A DNA stretch of 46,163 nucleotides from assembly GCA_021029095.1 (NCBI GenBank), contig JAJOHG010000203.1, positions 1 through 46,163 on the forward strand, given 5' to 3'. Positions 36,931 through 46,163 of the stretch are shown in pieces; the first letter of the stretch is position 1; the number at the start of each line of letters is the position of its first letter. The translations under genes were made by a program, and so were the position numbers. The notes beneath the pieces are model-generated. The model did no database searches and was not told the origin of the DNA. It saw nothing but the letters and a program-made list of their open reading frames with translations. This DNA is from Phellopilus nigrolimitatus (taxonomy: Eukaryota > Basidiomycota > Agaricomycetes > Hymenochaetales > Hymenochaetaceae).

Positions 36931-38533
36931 AGCTTTGTATTGTTTTCCGGTAGACACCTAGATCGCAGTATATCGTAATCGCAGAGACTCAATACTGCTT
37001 GCCGGTGGAAATGCCGTATAGTAAATAATGAAATGTCAGGTGCAATTGAATTTCGACACGCAGGATCTTGCCCTAAAAAAGGTTTGTAACTGTATGCCGG
37101 GTGCGGCACCGATCAGCAAGACCATCCGCAGTTGTCTAGCCATTTGCTTCTCATTTCCTCCTCCCCTTTTTCAATTGTGACTCGAAGAGCTTGGAGACAA
37201 GCACAAAGAATAACGGCTTCTTTATATCAAATTGCCCCGCACACTCCATCTATAGCTGACTTCGCTACTTCTCGGTAGATGCTTGAATGACCGCCAGATC
37301 TCCACACCTCTCGAGTTCCGCTCCCCTGCATGGCCTAGATTTCAGTGTCACAAAGTAAAAAGTTGATGAAGAAGTGTGTACAAGCTCAACACTGTGGGGT
37401 ACCGTAGGCGAAAGGAGCAGGATAGCAGGCAAAGAGGAGACAGATATGAGTGGCTTGGCGGGTGGAAGGTGTATGCTGAATGGCAGACAGGAAGCCGTAT
37501 ACTGTACGTCCCTGAATGCAAATCATATTAGCGTTCTCCAGTGTTGGGATAGCCATGGTTTCTTGACTCAGGAGAAAGGCGACACATACCGGAAGGGCAG
37601 CCGTGGTTGGGATGAGTGGGAAAATAACAGCAAATGACCCTTTCCTACAAATCAGCCTAGGAAGCCATCGAGGAAGCCTTCAGCGAAATCAGCGCCATTT
37701 CTCGCAGTTAACGAGGTGAGAGATGGTATGAAATATCCATTTCGAGGTCTGGTTCGAAAACCTACCGACAAAAATAAAGTTCAACACTTTCTGAGTTCGG
37801 ATTCAAGCGTTTCGGGTTTATTGAAACAGATTATTTCAACAAGTCCAAGGAAAGAGCACAAAATTTGAGCATGCGTATGGACATATGCGTAAGTATGACT
37901 TTGATTTCTTTTCATCGTGCGATTTGCATCGTTCGCGCAAACCCTACATATAAACGCGCGTGGTCTTTGCCATTACAAACCTGCCGCGACGCTGTTCATC
38001 CATGCCTCTTCGGTACTTCAGCGTCCATGTACGTGTTGATGAAGAAGCGTAATTCCCGCACTTAGTGTTGAGCCCTCAATAAAGGTCCAACATGCATGCA
38101 ATGGCAAGGTGGCAATTCTGTAAAAGTAAGCTTTCTCAACAGGTAACATGCGAAGTCCAAAGGAAAATGGATGGCAGACTCCAACGAAGGCAATTGACCT
38201 ATTTGGCAAGCAGTGAGCTGTATGGCCGGAAAACGAATGCGCATCAAGGACAGTGTATGGCGAACAGATTTAGGAGATTCCGAAAACATAATGCATTGCT
38301 TCGAGCGACAGCGTATAAAGATATGTTATCGTCAAAGGCAGCGTACTTCTCTTTTATAATCTATCGATCTGACGACCCTTTATGCGTCCCAACAGCAGTA
38401 GACAAACCAAGAGCAGAAACTTTCGGGTAATAAAATAAAATAAAATAAGCTTCGAAAATGCCGGAAAGAGCGTAACAACGCACTGTGTACCGCGGTAACA
38501 CCATCGAGACCACCAGCCCTCAATACCACTTCT
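36931..38533. other. Intergenic region with repeat remnants
   Basis: About 1.6 kb. Up to about 37080 it is the 3' flank of copy C, shared in part with the copy B flank. The rest has no supported gene; open frames at 37374-37637, 37865-38065 and 38092-38430 have no recognised motif. Positions 38381-38427 are a reverse-complement match to 32001-32048, next to an AAAAT simple repeat at about 38430-38449. A B-box-like GGTTCGAAAA at 37751 has no A box or cloverleaf around it. Confidence 0.4.
38381..38427 (-). repeat. Dispersed short repeat matching 32001-32048
   Basis: The reverse complement of this segment and 32001-32048 agree at roughly 41 of 47 positions by eye, including a perfect CTTGGTTTGTCTACTGCT. 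The copies lie 6.3 kb apart in opposite orientation, one in the spacer of the duplicated locus and one next to an AAAAT run. A shared end of a small mobile element is the simplest explanation. Confidence 0.55.
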
Positions 38534-38950
38534 TCAATGCGACAGGTACTTCCTACCCTTGGCCCGCCGCCGTACGAGGATCTTCCGGCCAGACACAGAG
38601 CGCTTGCGCGCGAGGAAGCCGAACTTGCGTTTGCGCTTGCGCTGCGACGGCTGGTACTCCGTTCCGCGCGCCGCGTGCCGAACCTGCTGGAGCTGCGGGG
38701 CCGTCTGCTGTGCTTGGGACAGCAGAGAAAGTGTGGGAAGACGCGCGTGTAGGGGATGCGGGATGAAGGACGGGCGGAGGTGTGCGCGGAGAGAGAGCAG
38801 GCTGAAGCTCGGGCTTGGCCACGGCAAAGCCGTAGACGTTGATGGCGACGTCGATGTCGGGTGCGCGGACACCCTCGAGAGCGCCGAACGCGACGATGGC
38901 GCACGCAGCGTCGAGAACGCTGATGCCAGCGAGCGGGGTAGGCGGGGCAT
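38534..38950 (-). CDS. MRPL34: Mitochondrial ribosomal protein L34 (bL34m)
   Basis: This intron-less 138-residue protein ends in the complete bL34 domain, read as [18 protein letters not shown] and then [20 protein letters not shown], the classic basic helix-turn-helix protein of the large subunit. The first 90 residues are Ser/Arg/Ala-rich with few acidic residues and begin [15 protein letters not shown], as expected for a mitochondrial presequence. The open frame continues upstream to 39094, but the ATG at 38950 gives the best targeting peptide. It sits in the mitochondrial ribosome near the exit region. Nothing is unusual about it. Confidence 0.92.
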   Translation of the reverse strand: MPRLPRSLASAFSTLRAPSSRSALSRVSAHPTSTSPSTSTALPWPSPSFSLLSLRAHLRPSFIPHPLHARLPTLSLLSQAQQTAPQLQQVRHAARGTEYQPSQRKRKRKFGFLARKRSVSGRKILVRRRAKGRKYLSH

Positions 38951-39758
38951 GCTTGACGTCGGGAGTCTGGACGACCGAGAGCAGAAGAAAAGCGCCAGTA
39001 GCAAGCACGTGATCACGTGCTTGACTTCGACGCGTGTGTTTTGCTGTGTATTTGGAGTTGTTTGTTTTTGACATGCGAGCACTGAGGCGAGCATAAGTGT
39101 TTCCTCTGCCTGCTACTATGTCGCTTGCCAGTTGTATAAGATTTGCGCATTACGCGCTCAGTCTAAGTATTATTGAATGTTTCACGTGTGCAACAGTGCA
39201 ATAAATGCTAGGATGTCCGAAGACGCGTAGAGTAAATGCTATGGTATGTAATCTGCGCATATCCCATACTCGATCTCATAACGAAAAAAAAGTAAGCGAT
39301 TCCTCATTCAGCCACAATACTTGGATGCATTTTTCGGTGATAAATATGGAGAACATGGGTTCGGTGGGTTAAGGATATCAAGAATTAGATAATCGATGCT
39401 GTAGAGAGTGCTCAAGTAAACGTCGACGCTGCAGAAACATCGCTGAAGACATGGTCTTGTATCTTATGACGCATGATTGTGTCAGCGTGGATGACGAATT
39501 TGATTTATGAGAGGCCCATGGAATGGTCCATCATCGCTGCTACTCTGAAATAGGATGAGTGTTAGCTATATAATTGAACAAAACCGACACATTCACGACT
39601 GTTCCTTCACAGAATATAAGACACGTACCGAAGAAATACAAACACATCCGACACAAATGTGAAAAGCTACACCGCGTTGGCACGAACGCAGCCTTAAATA
39701 CGTCGCGAAAATTATTGAGACCTTGTCGAAGGACGTTGGACGGGAGTTTTCTTACCTT
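38951..39758. other. Intergenic region upstream of MRPL34
   Basis: About 800 bp, moderately AT-rich, between two minus-strand genes: the promoter of MRPL34 on the left and the 3' flank of the 39759 gene on the right. An A run lies at about 39284-39291. No gene, RNA or repeat is supported. Confidence 0.35.
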
Positions 39759-40439
39759 TCAAATCCTTCTAGCATAGTTTTCCCTTCCATAAGAAGCCAT
39801 TCGCCCAATGCCAACCTTAACTCCGTCGCTGACAGCGTTCAATCCACCCATCTGCCCAACGGCGTATGGGCCAGAATTATAAAGAGGAAGCGCGGTCGTA
39901 TGTCCGTGGTTCGCGAAAACACCGACACTCTGCTGTACGCCGCTGAAAAAGCCGCCATCGAATTGCTGAGCATTCGCGGGGGACACAGCACCGTGGGTCT
40001 GCAAGGTATTTTCGAAGAGGTGCGGCAGATTCTCGAACCCCGCGTGGTTTACGGCGGCAGAGCCTGCGGAGGCGAACAACGAGTCGAGGCCGACGCCTGC
40101 GGCGCCGACGGCACCGGAGACGGCGCAGGGCAGGGCCCAGTCCCGGACGGCATGCCTTGGTAGAGAACGGTATCCCCGCCGCGCCCACTCGTTCTCGAGC
40201 ATGGCGAGCTTCTGCTGCGCAATGTGGATGGACCGGGTCGCGACGGCGCTGCTTGCCATGCTCGTTCCCGCCGTCAGAGGGGCGAGGGCGAGGCCTGTGC
40301 CGATCGAGCACCCGGCGGCGGCGATCTCGCGGCGCTTTTTGTATATGTTTTTGGCGAGCTCCCTGTCTGAGTAGTATGGCCTGCAGATCTTCCTGCGATA
40401 GTGCTTGCAGTCGAGGTGCAGAAACTCTGTGAGTGCCAT
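39759..40439 (-). CDS. Conserved fungal protein of unknown function, glycine/alanine-rich
   Basis: One uninterrupted frame of 226 residues. After MALTEFLHLDCKHYRRKI comes a basic segment (NIYKKRREIAAAGCSIGTGL) and a small-residue stretch (LALAPLTAGTSMASSAVA), then ISIADQK-like RSIHIAQQKLAMLENEWARR and GYRSLPRHAVRDW, and a second Ala/Gly-rich stretch (SGAVGAAGVGLDSLFASAGS). I have seen similar proteins in both ascomycetes and basidiomycetes, always unnamed. The two small-residue segments could pack into a membrane in glycine-zipper fashion, but neither is a typical helix. The C-terminal third is Gly/Asn/Ser-rich and probably disordered. The role is unknown. The start ATG at 40439 is the only Met near the N terminus. 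Confidence 0.65.
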   Translation of the reverse strand: MALTEFLHLDCKHYRRKICRPYYSDRELAKNIYKKRREIAAAGCSIGTGLALAPLTAGTSMASSAVATRSIHIAQQKLAMLENEWARRGYRSLPRHAVRDWALPCAVSGAVGAAGVGLDSLFASAGSAAVNHAGFENLPHLFENTLQTHGAVSPANAQQFDGGFFSGVQQSVGVFANHGHTTALPLYNSGPYAVGQMGGLNAVSDGVKVGIGRMASYGRENYARRI

Positions 40440-41271
40440 GACTTGAGAGGGAAGAGAGACTGGGCGGTAGTGAGCTCCGGAGGTCTACGCTCTTCGATGA
40501 GCTGATGAGATTTTGTAGTAGCATCTGAAGACTGTACTGTTATAAGATACCTCTGTATAAAGAAAGGTATTGGGGCTGCTCACAATTACGAGCATGGATA
40601 TATTTTTTAAGGACTTGTATCCCTAGAACGTGGCAATATCAGAGCATGACCGATTTTTTAGGATTTCCTAGGACAGCCTACGCCTAAGAGTAACTGCCAA
40701 AGTTGGTGAATACCATCACCGCGTCAAAATCAGTTCGTGGATAGCTATGAACTCACCTTGGACTTTCATTTAGATGGCGAATTCGACCTATCCGCATGAT
40801 CGCCTTCGGACCACGTGTGTCTTTATGGCTGTGCCTACGCAGGGGTTCCTAGTGAGAGGATCATCAAAATATCGAGGATTCGAATGCGGACCTCGGCCTT
40901 GTCGGCGAGCCGCGAGTCTTTAGCAAAGTATATGATTCTACATAGTTGGCCCAAGCACCGTTTTGCTATCCCTCCCGCCCCCTCAAGCAGAAAGGGACGT
41001 GGGCGTCATCAGCTGCTATGTTCATTGTCAGGTCCTGAAAAGCTTTAGCGTTAGACAAGCTCGAAGCTTTTAGTTGTAAGCGCGAAGATTTGACGCCGAC
41101 TGTAAAGTGCAGAGTTCGTCATATGACCACCTCGTCGAGAATCGAGATGCGCAAGCTCTTCCAATAATGCTTCTTAACTCGAGCTTTAGAGGTTCAGGCA
41201 AACGCACGTGCCCGTTTGTAATAAAATTTAAGCATGCAATCGTTTTGTTCGGGGATAAACATTTTGGGGAG
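40440..41271. other. Intergenic region
   Basis: About 830 bp between two minus-strand genes, with no supported gene, RNA or repeat. The first part is the promoter of the 39759 gene and the last part the 3' flank of the permease gene. Open frames there are short and featureless. Confidence 0.35.
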
Positions 41272-43663
41272 TCAAGCTACAACCTTCTTGCCTGTATTGT
41301 CAACGGCTGCTTCATGGTCAACTACCTCGACTTCGGCCTCCTGCATTTCTGAGGGCATCTCGTGTGGTAGGATTAAATTGAGGATCACGGCGACGATGCC
41401 GGCAGCGAGGACTACGTGCATCCCATCAGCTTCCGTCATCCTCACACATTCAAACACGACAGAACAGATAGGAGAGGGAACTCACAAGGCGTGCTGAGCA
41501 CGATCGTGATCGAGTCGAAGAGGCCCTGCAGGCCGCTGCTCGGGTTATTAACGCCGTCGAACAGGTGCTCGAAGATCGCGGGCATGAGCAGGTCGCCGAC
41601 GCCGAAGGACAGCGCGCCGGCGAGCACGAAGCGGTCGCGCCGCGTCCAGCGCAGGTACGCGAGCACGCGCACGCCGGACACCATCACGCTCGCGAAGAGG
41701 AACGTCGTCACGCCGCCGAGCACCGAGTTCGGGACTGTCGGGCGGAGAACGCTCAGCTGCTGGGACATACATACGTACGCGCAGACGGCGTATGCGGGAG
41801 AAGGTCTACGCACTTGCGAGGAAGACGCCCGAGATCTTCCCGAGGACCCCGAAGAGGATGAGGAAGAAGCAGCAGAACTTGCCCGCGGTGCGGTTCGCGC
41901 AGCGCGTGATGGCGATCACACCGTTATTCTATGAACGGCAGATCCGTTAGCTCAGCTTAATGTATATAACTTTAAACCTTACCTGAGCGAACACCGACAG
42001 AGGCGCGACGGTGAAGAGAGCAGATATGAAACCACCGATGCCGTCAGACTGAAGACAAGTACGGGAATGAGCCAACAATTCTACCTGTCCCAAAATAAAA
42101 GGCATACAAGTACGCCGCCCTGAATTCGCCGGTCGAAGTTGGGACCGTCGACCTCGACACGCGAGACTTCGGCGGATGCTGTGATGTCACCGATGGCTTC
42201 CATAGCCACCGAAACTAAGCAAACATTGATTAATCCATCTGTGAGTAATTCAAGATACAGATCACACACTGTAGACAGCCAACATCGGTAGGATGGCGGG
42301 GGGATAGACGCGGATCTTGAAAGTATGTACCCTTCAGAAAATCAAAACTAATTGAGTCGTTACTTAATATCATCGAATGCGATGAACGTACCAAAGGAAC
42401 GTGATCGCAGGCGCGGTAGTGATACTGCTCCCGTCAATGTAGCCTGCGGCGCCGGCGACGATGCAGCCTACAGCAAGACCCACGATGATAGAAACGTTTT
42501 TGAGGAACGGCGAGCCGAAGAGCTCCGTGAGGACGATGCTAACGAAGGTGAGGAAGCCGAGGCCGATGAACTCCGGAGAGCCCCACCTGCAACGAAATGT
42601 AAGTCATGAATTTCCGGAGAAAAGGGAAAGAAATAATAGTGGGTCCGTATACGCACGGAAGAGGCCTGGGTGCATTGATGTCCGGGCAGAGCTGGAAGAG
42701 GCCGCTTGTGGGGCGGCTCATGCAGTCGTTCGAGCCGCCACCCCAGTCCGCAATGCCCGAGGAGCCGATGAGCGACGCGCCGATCATGAGGATGACCGTG
42801 CCAGTCACCATGGGTGGGAATATTCGCTGCAGGATCCGCACGGGGACGAAAGACATGAACATCTCGAGAAACGAGCAGATCAGGGAAGTTCCTGCGTATG
42901 AGTTGCTTGAGTCAGGAGTCAACAGAGATTCGTGTGAGGCACTTACCGAGAAGCATCCCATACGCGTCTGGGCAAGCGTCTCGCGTCACTGTCCCGTCGG
43001 CGGCAGTGGTGCTCGTACAAGTTCCATTTGCATAAAGTGCATCAAAAATCTGAATTTCAATTATTTTGCCGGTGGTGAGATTCCTTTTTTTAAATTTAAA
43101 TTTCGAGACTTACTGCAGTTGCGGTACTGAGAGTAGCAAAGCTCGTTCCGACAACCGAAAGCAGGCCCGTTCCCAAATAATAATTCCTAAACAGTCTTAT
43201 ACCTGACATCTGGACCAGGCTCAAAATACCTTGCAATGAAATGGATAAGGCACCGAAAGAATAAAGTTAGGAAGAAGTTTAACTCACCACAGCCGATCAA
43301 AGAAGACGAAACCATGTATGCCTGCAGTGACGAATCCAGGTTCAATGCACTCGCGAATATGATGGGAGGCGCTATGAGACCGGCAAGCATAGCAAGCGCG
43401 TGCTGGAGGCCCGAGCTCGCCGCGAGGACGATCGGGAGGTCCGCGTCAAGCGCGTAGAACGGCGGCAGACGGCGCGTCTGCATCCTCGGCAGCGTCGGCG
43501 TGCAGAGCCAAGCATAGTCGTAGTCGCCCAACCAGCCGTCTCTCGTTGTGACCTTGCGCACGGCGCGCTGCACCTTGTCCCGGACGACGGTCGGACGCGG
43601 CGCAGCTGTCGGGGGCGGCGTCGGTGCCAGCTGCTCTTTCGTGACGGACTGGACGTCGGACAT
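41272..43663 (-). CDS. Uric acid/xanthine permease, NAT (NCS2) family, UapA-like
   Basis: This is a nucleobase-ascorbate transporter, a plasma-membrane proton symporter for xanthine and uric acid in fungi. From the ATG at 43663 the protein starts with a Pro-rich cytosolic tail and DKVQRAVRKVTTRDGWLGDY, then the first helix with LAASSGLQHALAMLAGLI. Several GT-AG introns split it; recognised exons carry ILSLVQMSGIRLF, CPDAYGMLLGTSLI, WGSPEFIGLGFLTFVSIV, AMEAIGDITASAEVSRVEVD, the NAT signature (Q|NNGVIAITRCANRTAGKF, across a splice near 41930) and SVLGGVTTFLFASVMVSGVR, ending after PHEMPSEMQEAEVEV. The signature Q-N-N-G and the EAIGDITAS helix are the substrate-binding elements in UapA. GATA-type motifs lie upstream. 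UapA, UapC and yeast-like relatives cannot be separated by eye. Confidence 0.9.
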
Positions 43664-44626
43664 GGTTGCGAAGCAGAAGCAAAGCTACAGACGTCCCAAA
43701 GATCCGAGAGCTGTTTTAATCCGTGCATGAGGCTGTGACGATAAGGAGTCCGAAATCACACGTCGAGAAGATAAGAAAGGTGCCTAAGTTCCTGTATGAT
43801 ATCAAGTTATCATGGATGTCCGAAAATCCGCCAAAATTTGTCAGCTCATTGAGTCGCGTATCAGGCACGTGACTGTGCATGATAATGAACGGGAGCAAAG
43901 AGTCGTCGGAGACAGAGGGCGCATCAATCGCGTGGGAAGGTGGTTTCTTTCGACATTCATGGCCTATTTTGGTAATTGCGGCCGCTGCGGCGGCGCATAC
44001 GCCCAGACTTGAAGAAACTGTCGAGAAATCGCATTTTTATTGCTTGAGCTCTCACACAGTGCACCTGGAAGAGCGGTCCTCCGTTTCCGCTGTGTCATTG
44101 TTAACCCATACGACTGCTCTGATGCAAAACATAGAGTGCCAATCGTAGAAGGTCATTTGATGAAATCGGTGTGAAAGCAAAGTAAGCATCAAAACTTGAA
44201 GAAGAGTAAAACCACAAGGGCCGTGTGGAGAGACGGCCGAACAGACAGCTTCGGGACATCTCGCCATATTGCACTTATCATGAGTATTTAGTAGTATCAG
44301 TACGATGTCATACACTCATTATTATACTGGCAGATGCTGGCTAGAGTTCCTTGAAGGAACCTCCGTGTTTAAAAATCCTCGTTGTCTTTCATTAATTTCG
44401 CATACTCTGGAGCTCCTGGAATTTATGACTTCAAAAGATTATTTGAATAAATTTGAATTTTGGGCGAACTTGCGCCACCAAGTCGATCATCGACGTAAAA
44501 GGATATCCACGTGCAAATCTGGACAATTCACGCGTCACAGCGCGCGTCGGACACACTACATAGTACATATCTCCGCGTCCTAACATCCACTTGCTCGAGT
44601 CCGCTGCTCGCCGTAGAGGTCGACTT
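43664..44626. promoter_or_regulatory. Divergent promoter region of permease and VPS41 with GATA motifs
   Basis: The 960-bp spacer has four HGATAR matches in its first 225 bp next to the permease: CGATAAG (43739-43745), AGATAAG (43769-43775), the reverse complement of TGATAA (43807-43812) and TGATAA (43880-43885). Nitrogen catabolite genes of fungi, including purine permeases, are controlled by GATA factors such as AreA. I found no purine-specific UaY-type palindrome. The rest has no gene. Confidence 0.4.
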
Positions 44627-46163
44627 ATGGCGTCCGACGCCGAAGGAGAGCTTCAAAATGGACGCCTCGACGAGAAGGACTCGCTCGAGCATGACTCAGC
44701 GCACACGGACAGCGGGTCGTCAACGGAGCACACGAGGGTGTCGGGCGGTGGCGAGGAGACAGCGACGGAACTCGACTCTACGTCTTCGAGAATACATGCC
44801 GAACATGCAAACGGAGCAAATGGAAATGGGAAGCTGCCGGTGGCAGGTACAGACTCTGACCATAGCCGGAGTGAGAACGAAGACGGAGTAAATGAGGAGG
44901 CTGAAGGAGACGACGACGACGGCGAGGTAGAAGGGAGTGAAGAGGTCGATGAAGAGGACGATGACGACGAAGATGAATACGAAGACGAAGACGACGATGA
45001 ATACGAACCCGCCCTTAAGTACGACTTACTTGGGGGATTTACTGGAGCGCTACTTGAGAAAGACTCGGCTTCCTCGCTAGCAGTCTGCTCAAAGTACCTT
45101 GTGAGTTCCTCAGAGGATTAGGATCATCCATTATTCATAATAAACTACCAGGCAATGGGCACGCATAGCGGCCATACATGTACTCGACTACTCCGGGAAT
45201 CGAATAAAATCATACCGTCCGCACTCTGCATCGGTCATCGACATGTGTTTCGACAGCTCTGCAGATTTCGTAGCTTCCGCTTCCGTTGACGGTGAGAGAC
45301 TCGCCTTTCTCGAATGACGAACAGATATGAACGAGCGTGTTCTAGGGCAGGTCATCATCCACTCGCTGACCACGCCCGAGGCTTATGCGTTCGACAAGAA
45401 GCGGCCTTTGCGGACAGTCGCGCTCGAACCCAACTTCGCCAAGCGTAGCACGCGAGCTTTCGTCTGTGGCGGGATGGCCGGGAGCCTGGTGCTGCATGAG
45501 AAAGGCTGGCTCGGCCATAAAGAGACCGTCCTGCACACGGGCGAAGGCCGATCTGGACAGCACGCTGGTGCGGGAACCTCATAGCATGGGCAAACGACTT
45601 GGTACGCTCTACTTTGAACCTGATTCTCCCCAGTACACATTTCTCTCTTTCTTTCCGCTAGGGCGTGAAAATATACGACACGGCCTCGCAGACGCGCATC
45701 ACGTTCATCGACCGGCCCGCCGACAGCCCGCGCGCAGACCTGTTTAAGTGCACGCTGCACTGGCAGGACGACGCGACGCTTCTCATCGCGTGGGCCGACA
45801 TAATCAAGGTTGCGCGCGTGCGCGCACGCCCGCGTGGGTGCGCCCTCGCAGGCATCTTCGACAGACAAGGTGCTCCCCCCGCTGATGGCGGAGATTACCG
45901 CGCTGTTCGCAATCGAAGGCATGCTCTCCGGGATCGCGCCGTACCCGTCCGGCACGCTCCTTGCGCCGCGGCAGCGGCGGCGGCGCCGACGTCCTTCCTG
46001 CTGCTCGCGTACACGCCGCCGGACACGTCGTTCAAGGACGAGGCGACGGACGACCGGCGGCAGCAGGCGCGCAAGCCCGCGCCGCGGCCCGAGCTGCGCA
46101 TCATCTCGCGCGCGGGCGAGGAGCGCTCGTCGGACGGGCTGAGCATGGCGGGCTACCAGACGT
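44627..46163 (+). CDS. VPS41: Vacuolar protein sorting protein 41 (VPS41), partial, with frame breaks
   Basis: VPS41 is a HOPS-complex subunit that tethers vesicles to the vacuole and binds Rab7/Ypt7. Exon 1 (44627-45100) encodes a long acidic tail then YDLLGGFTGALLEKDSA. After the intron 45101-45151 comes the N-terminal beta-propeller: LDYSGNRIKSYRPHSASVID, VIIHSLTTPEAYAFDKK, FVCGGMAGSLVLHEKGWL, then after the intron 45602-45661 GVKIYDTASQTRITFIDRP and LLIAWADIIKVARVR, and LLLAYTPPDTSFKDE. The sequence is strongly conserved, yet four frame changes are needed, at about 45174, 45547, 45815-45860 and 45955-45990. The gene continues beyond the window. Assembly errors are the most likely cause; recent inactivation is the alternative. 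Confidence 0.85.

Noticed and set aside
37751..37762. Possible tRNA B box (GGTTCGAAAACC)
   Set aside because: No A box at the right distance and no cloverleaf can be folded around it.
43664..44626. UaY-type palindromic site (TCGG-N6-CCGA) for purine induction
   Set aside because: Searched for by eye upstream of the permease and not found.

Overview
The window is nuclear DNA of a filamentous basidiomycete, most likely an agaricomycete (mushroom-forming fungus). The support is dense genes on both strands, many short introns (about 44-75 nt, GTRNGT...YAG), GC-rich coding exons, and gene types typical of this group: a DUF6533 membrane protein, BTB and F-box/LRR families, and a lineage-specific F-box-like family. 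No bacterial, organellar, viral, CRISPR, tRNA or rRNA feature was found.

Layout. Positions 1-27000 are mostly ordinary conserved genes: RRP43 (exosome, +), SMC5 (SMC5/6 complex, -), a GT17 glycosyltransferase (+), an F-box/LRR protein (-), a BTB/POZ protein (+), a CCCH/FG nucleoporin of NUP42 type (+), an unresolved small gene (+), a DUF6533 membrane protein (-), ribosomal protein eS12 (-), a decayed F-box/LRR relic (+) and the exomer scaffold CHS5 (+). A TMEM135-like membrane protein (-) follows at 27062-29105. I reconstructed exon joins by hand for most of these; where all exons are given, the lengths sum to a multiple of three.

Positions 28950-37080 are an accessory, recently rearranged locus. 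It carries three paralogues (A on -, B and C on +) of an F-box-like family. A and B, each with its downstream flank and the 5' end of the TMEM135-like gene, form a 2.7-2.8 kb inverted duplication around a 644-bp spacer. C is a third, directly oriented, mosaic copy: its first exon resembles B, and the rest is nearly identical to A. Each copy has a 108-111 bp minisatellite directly upstream of its start. Copies A and C share a 16-nt deletion that breaks the normal second exon. The spacer holds a MITE-like element, and a short dispersed repeat recurs near 38400.

Positions 38500-46163 return to conserved genes: mitochondrial ribosomal protein bL34 (-), a conserved fungal protein of unknown role (-), a UapA-type uric acid/xanthine permease (-) with several GATA motifs in its promoter, and a partial VPS41 (+) running off the window. 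VPS41 is well conserved in sequence but needs four frame changes, which points to assembly error or recent inactivation.

The genes are unrelated housekeeping and accessory functions, not an obvious pathway or biosynthetic cluster. I see no convincing new molecular system. The most unusual part is the duplicated F-box-like locus with its minisatellite promoters and signs of gene conversion.
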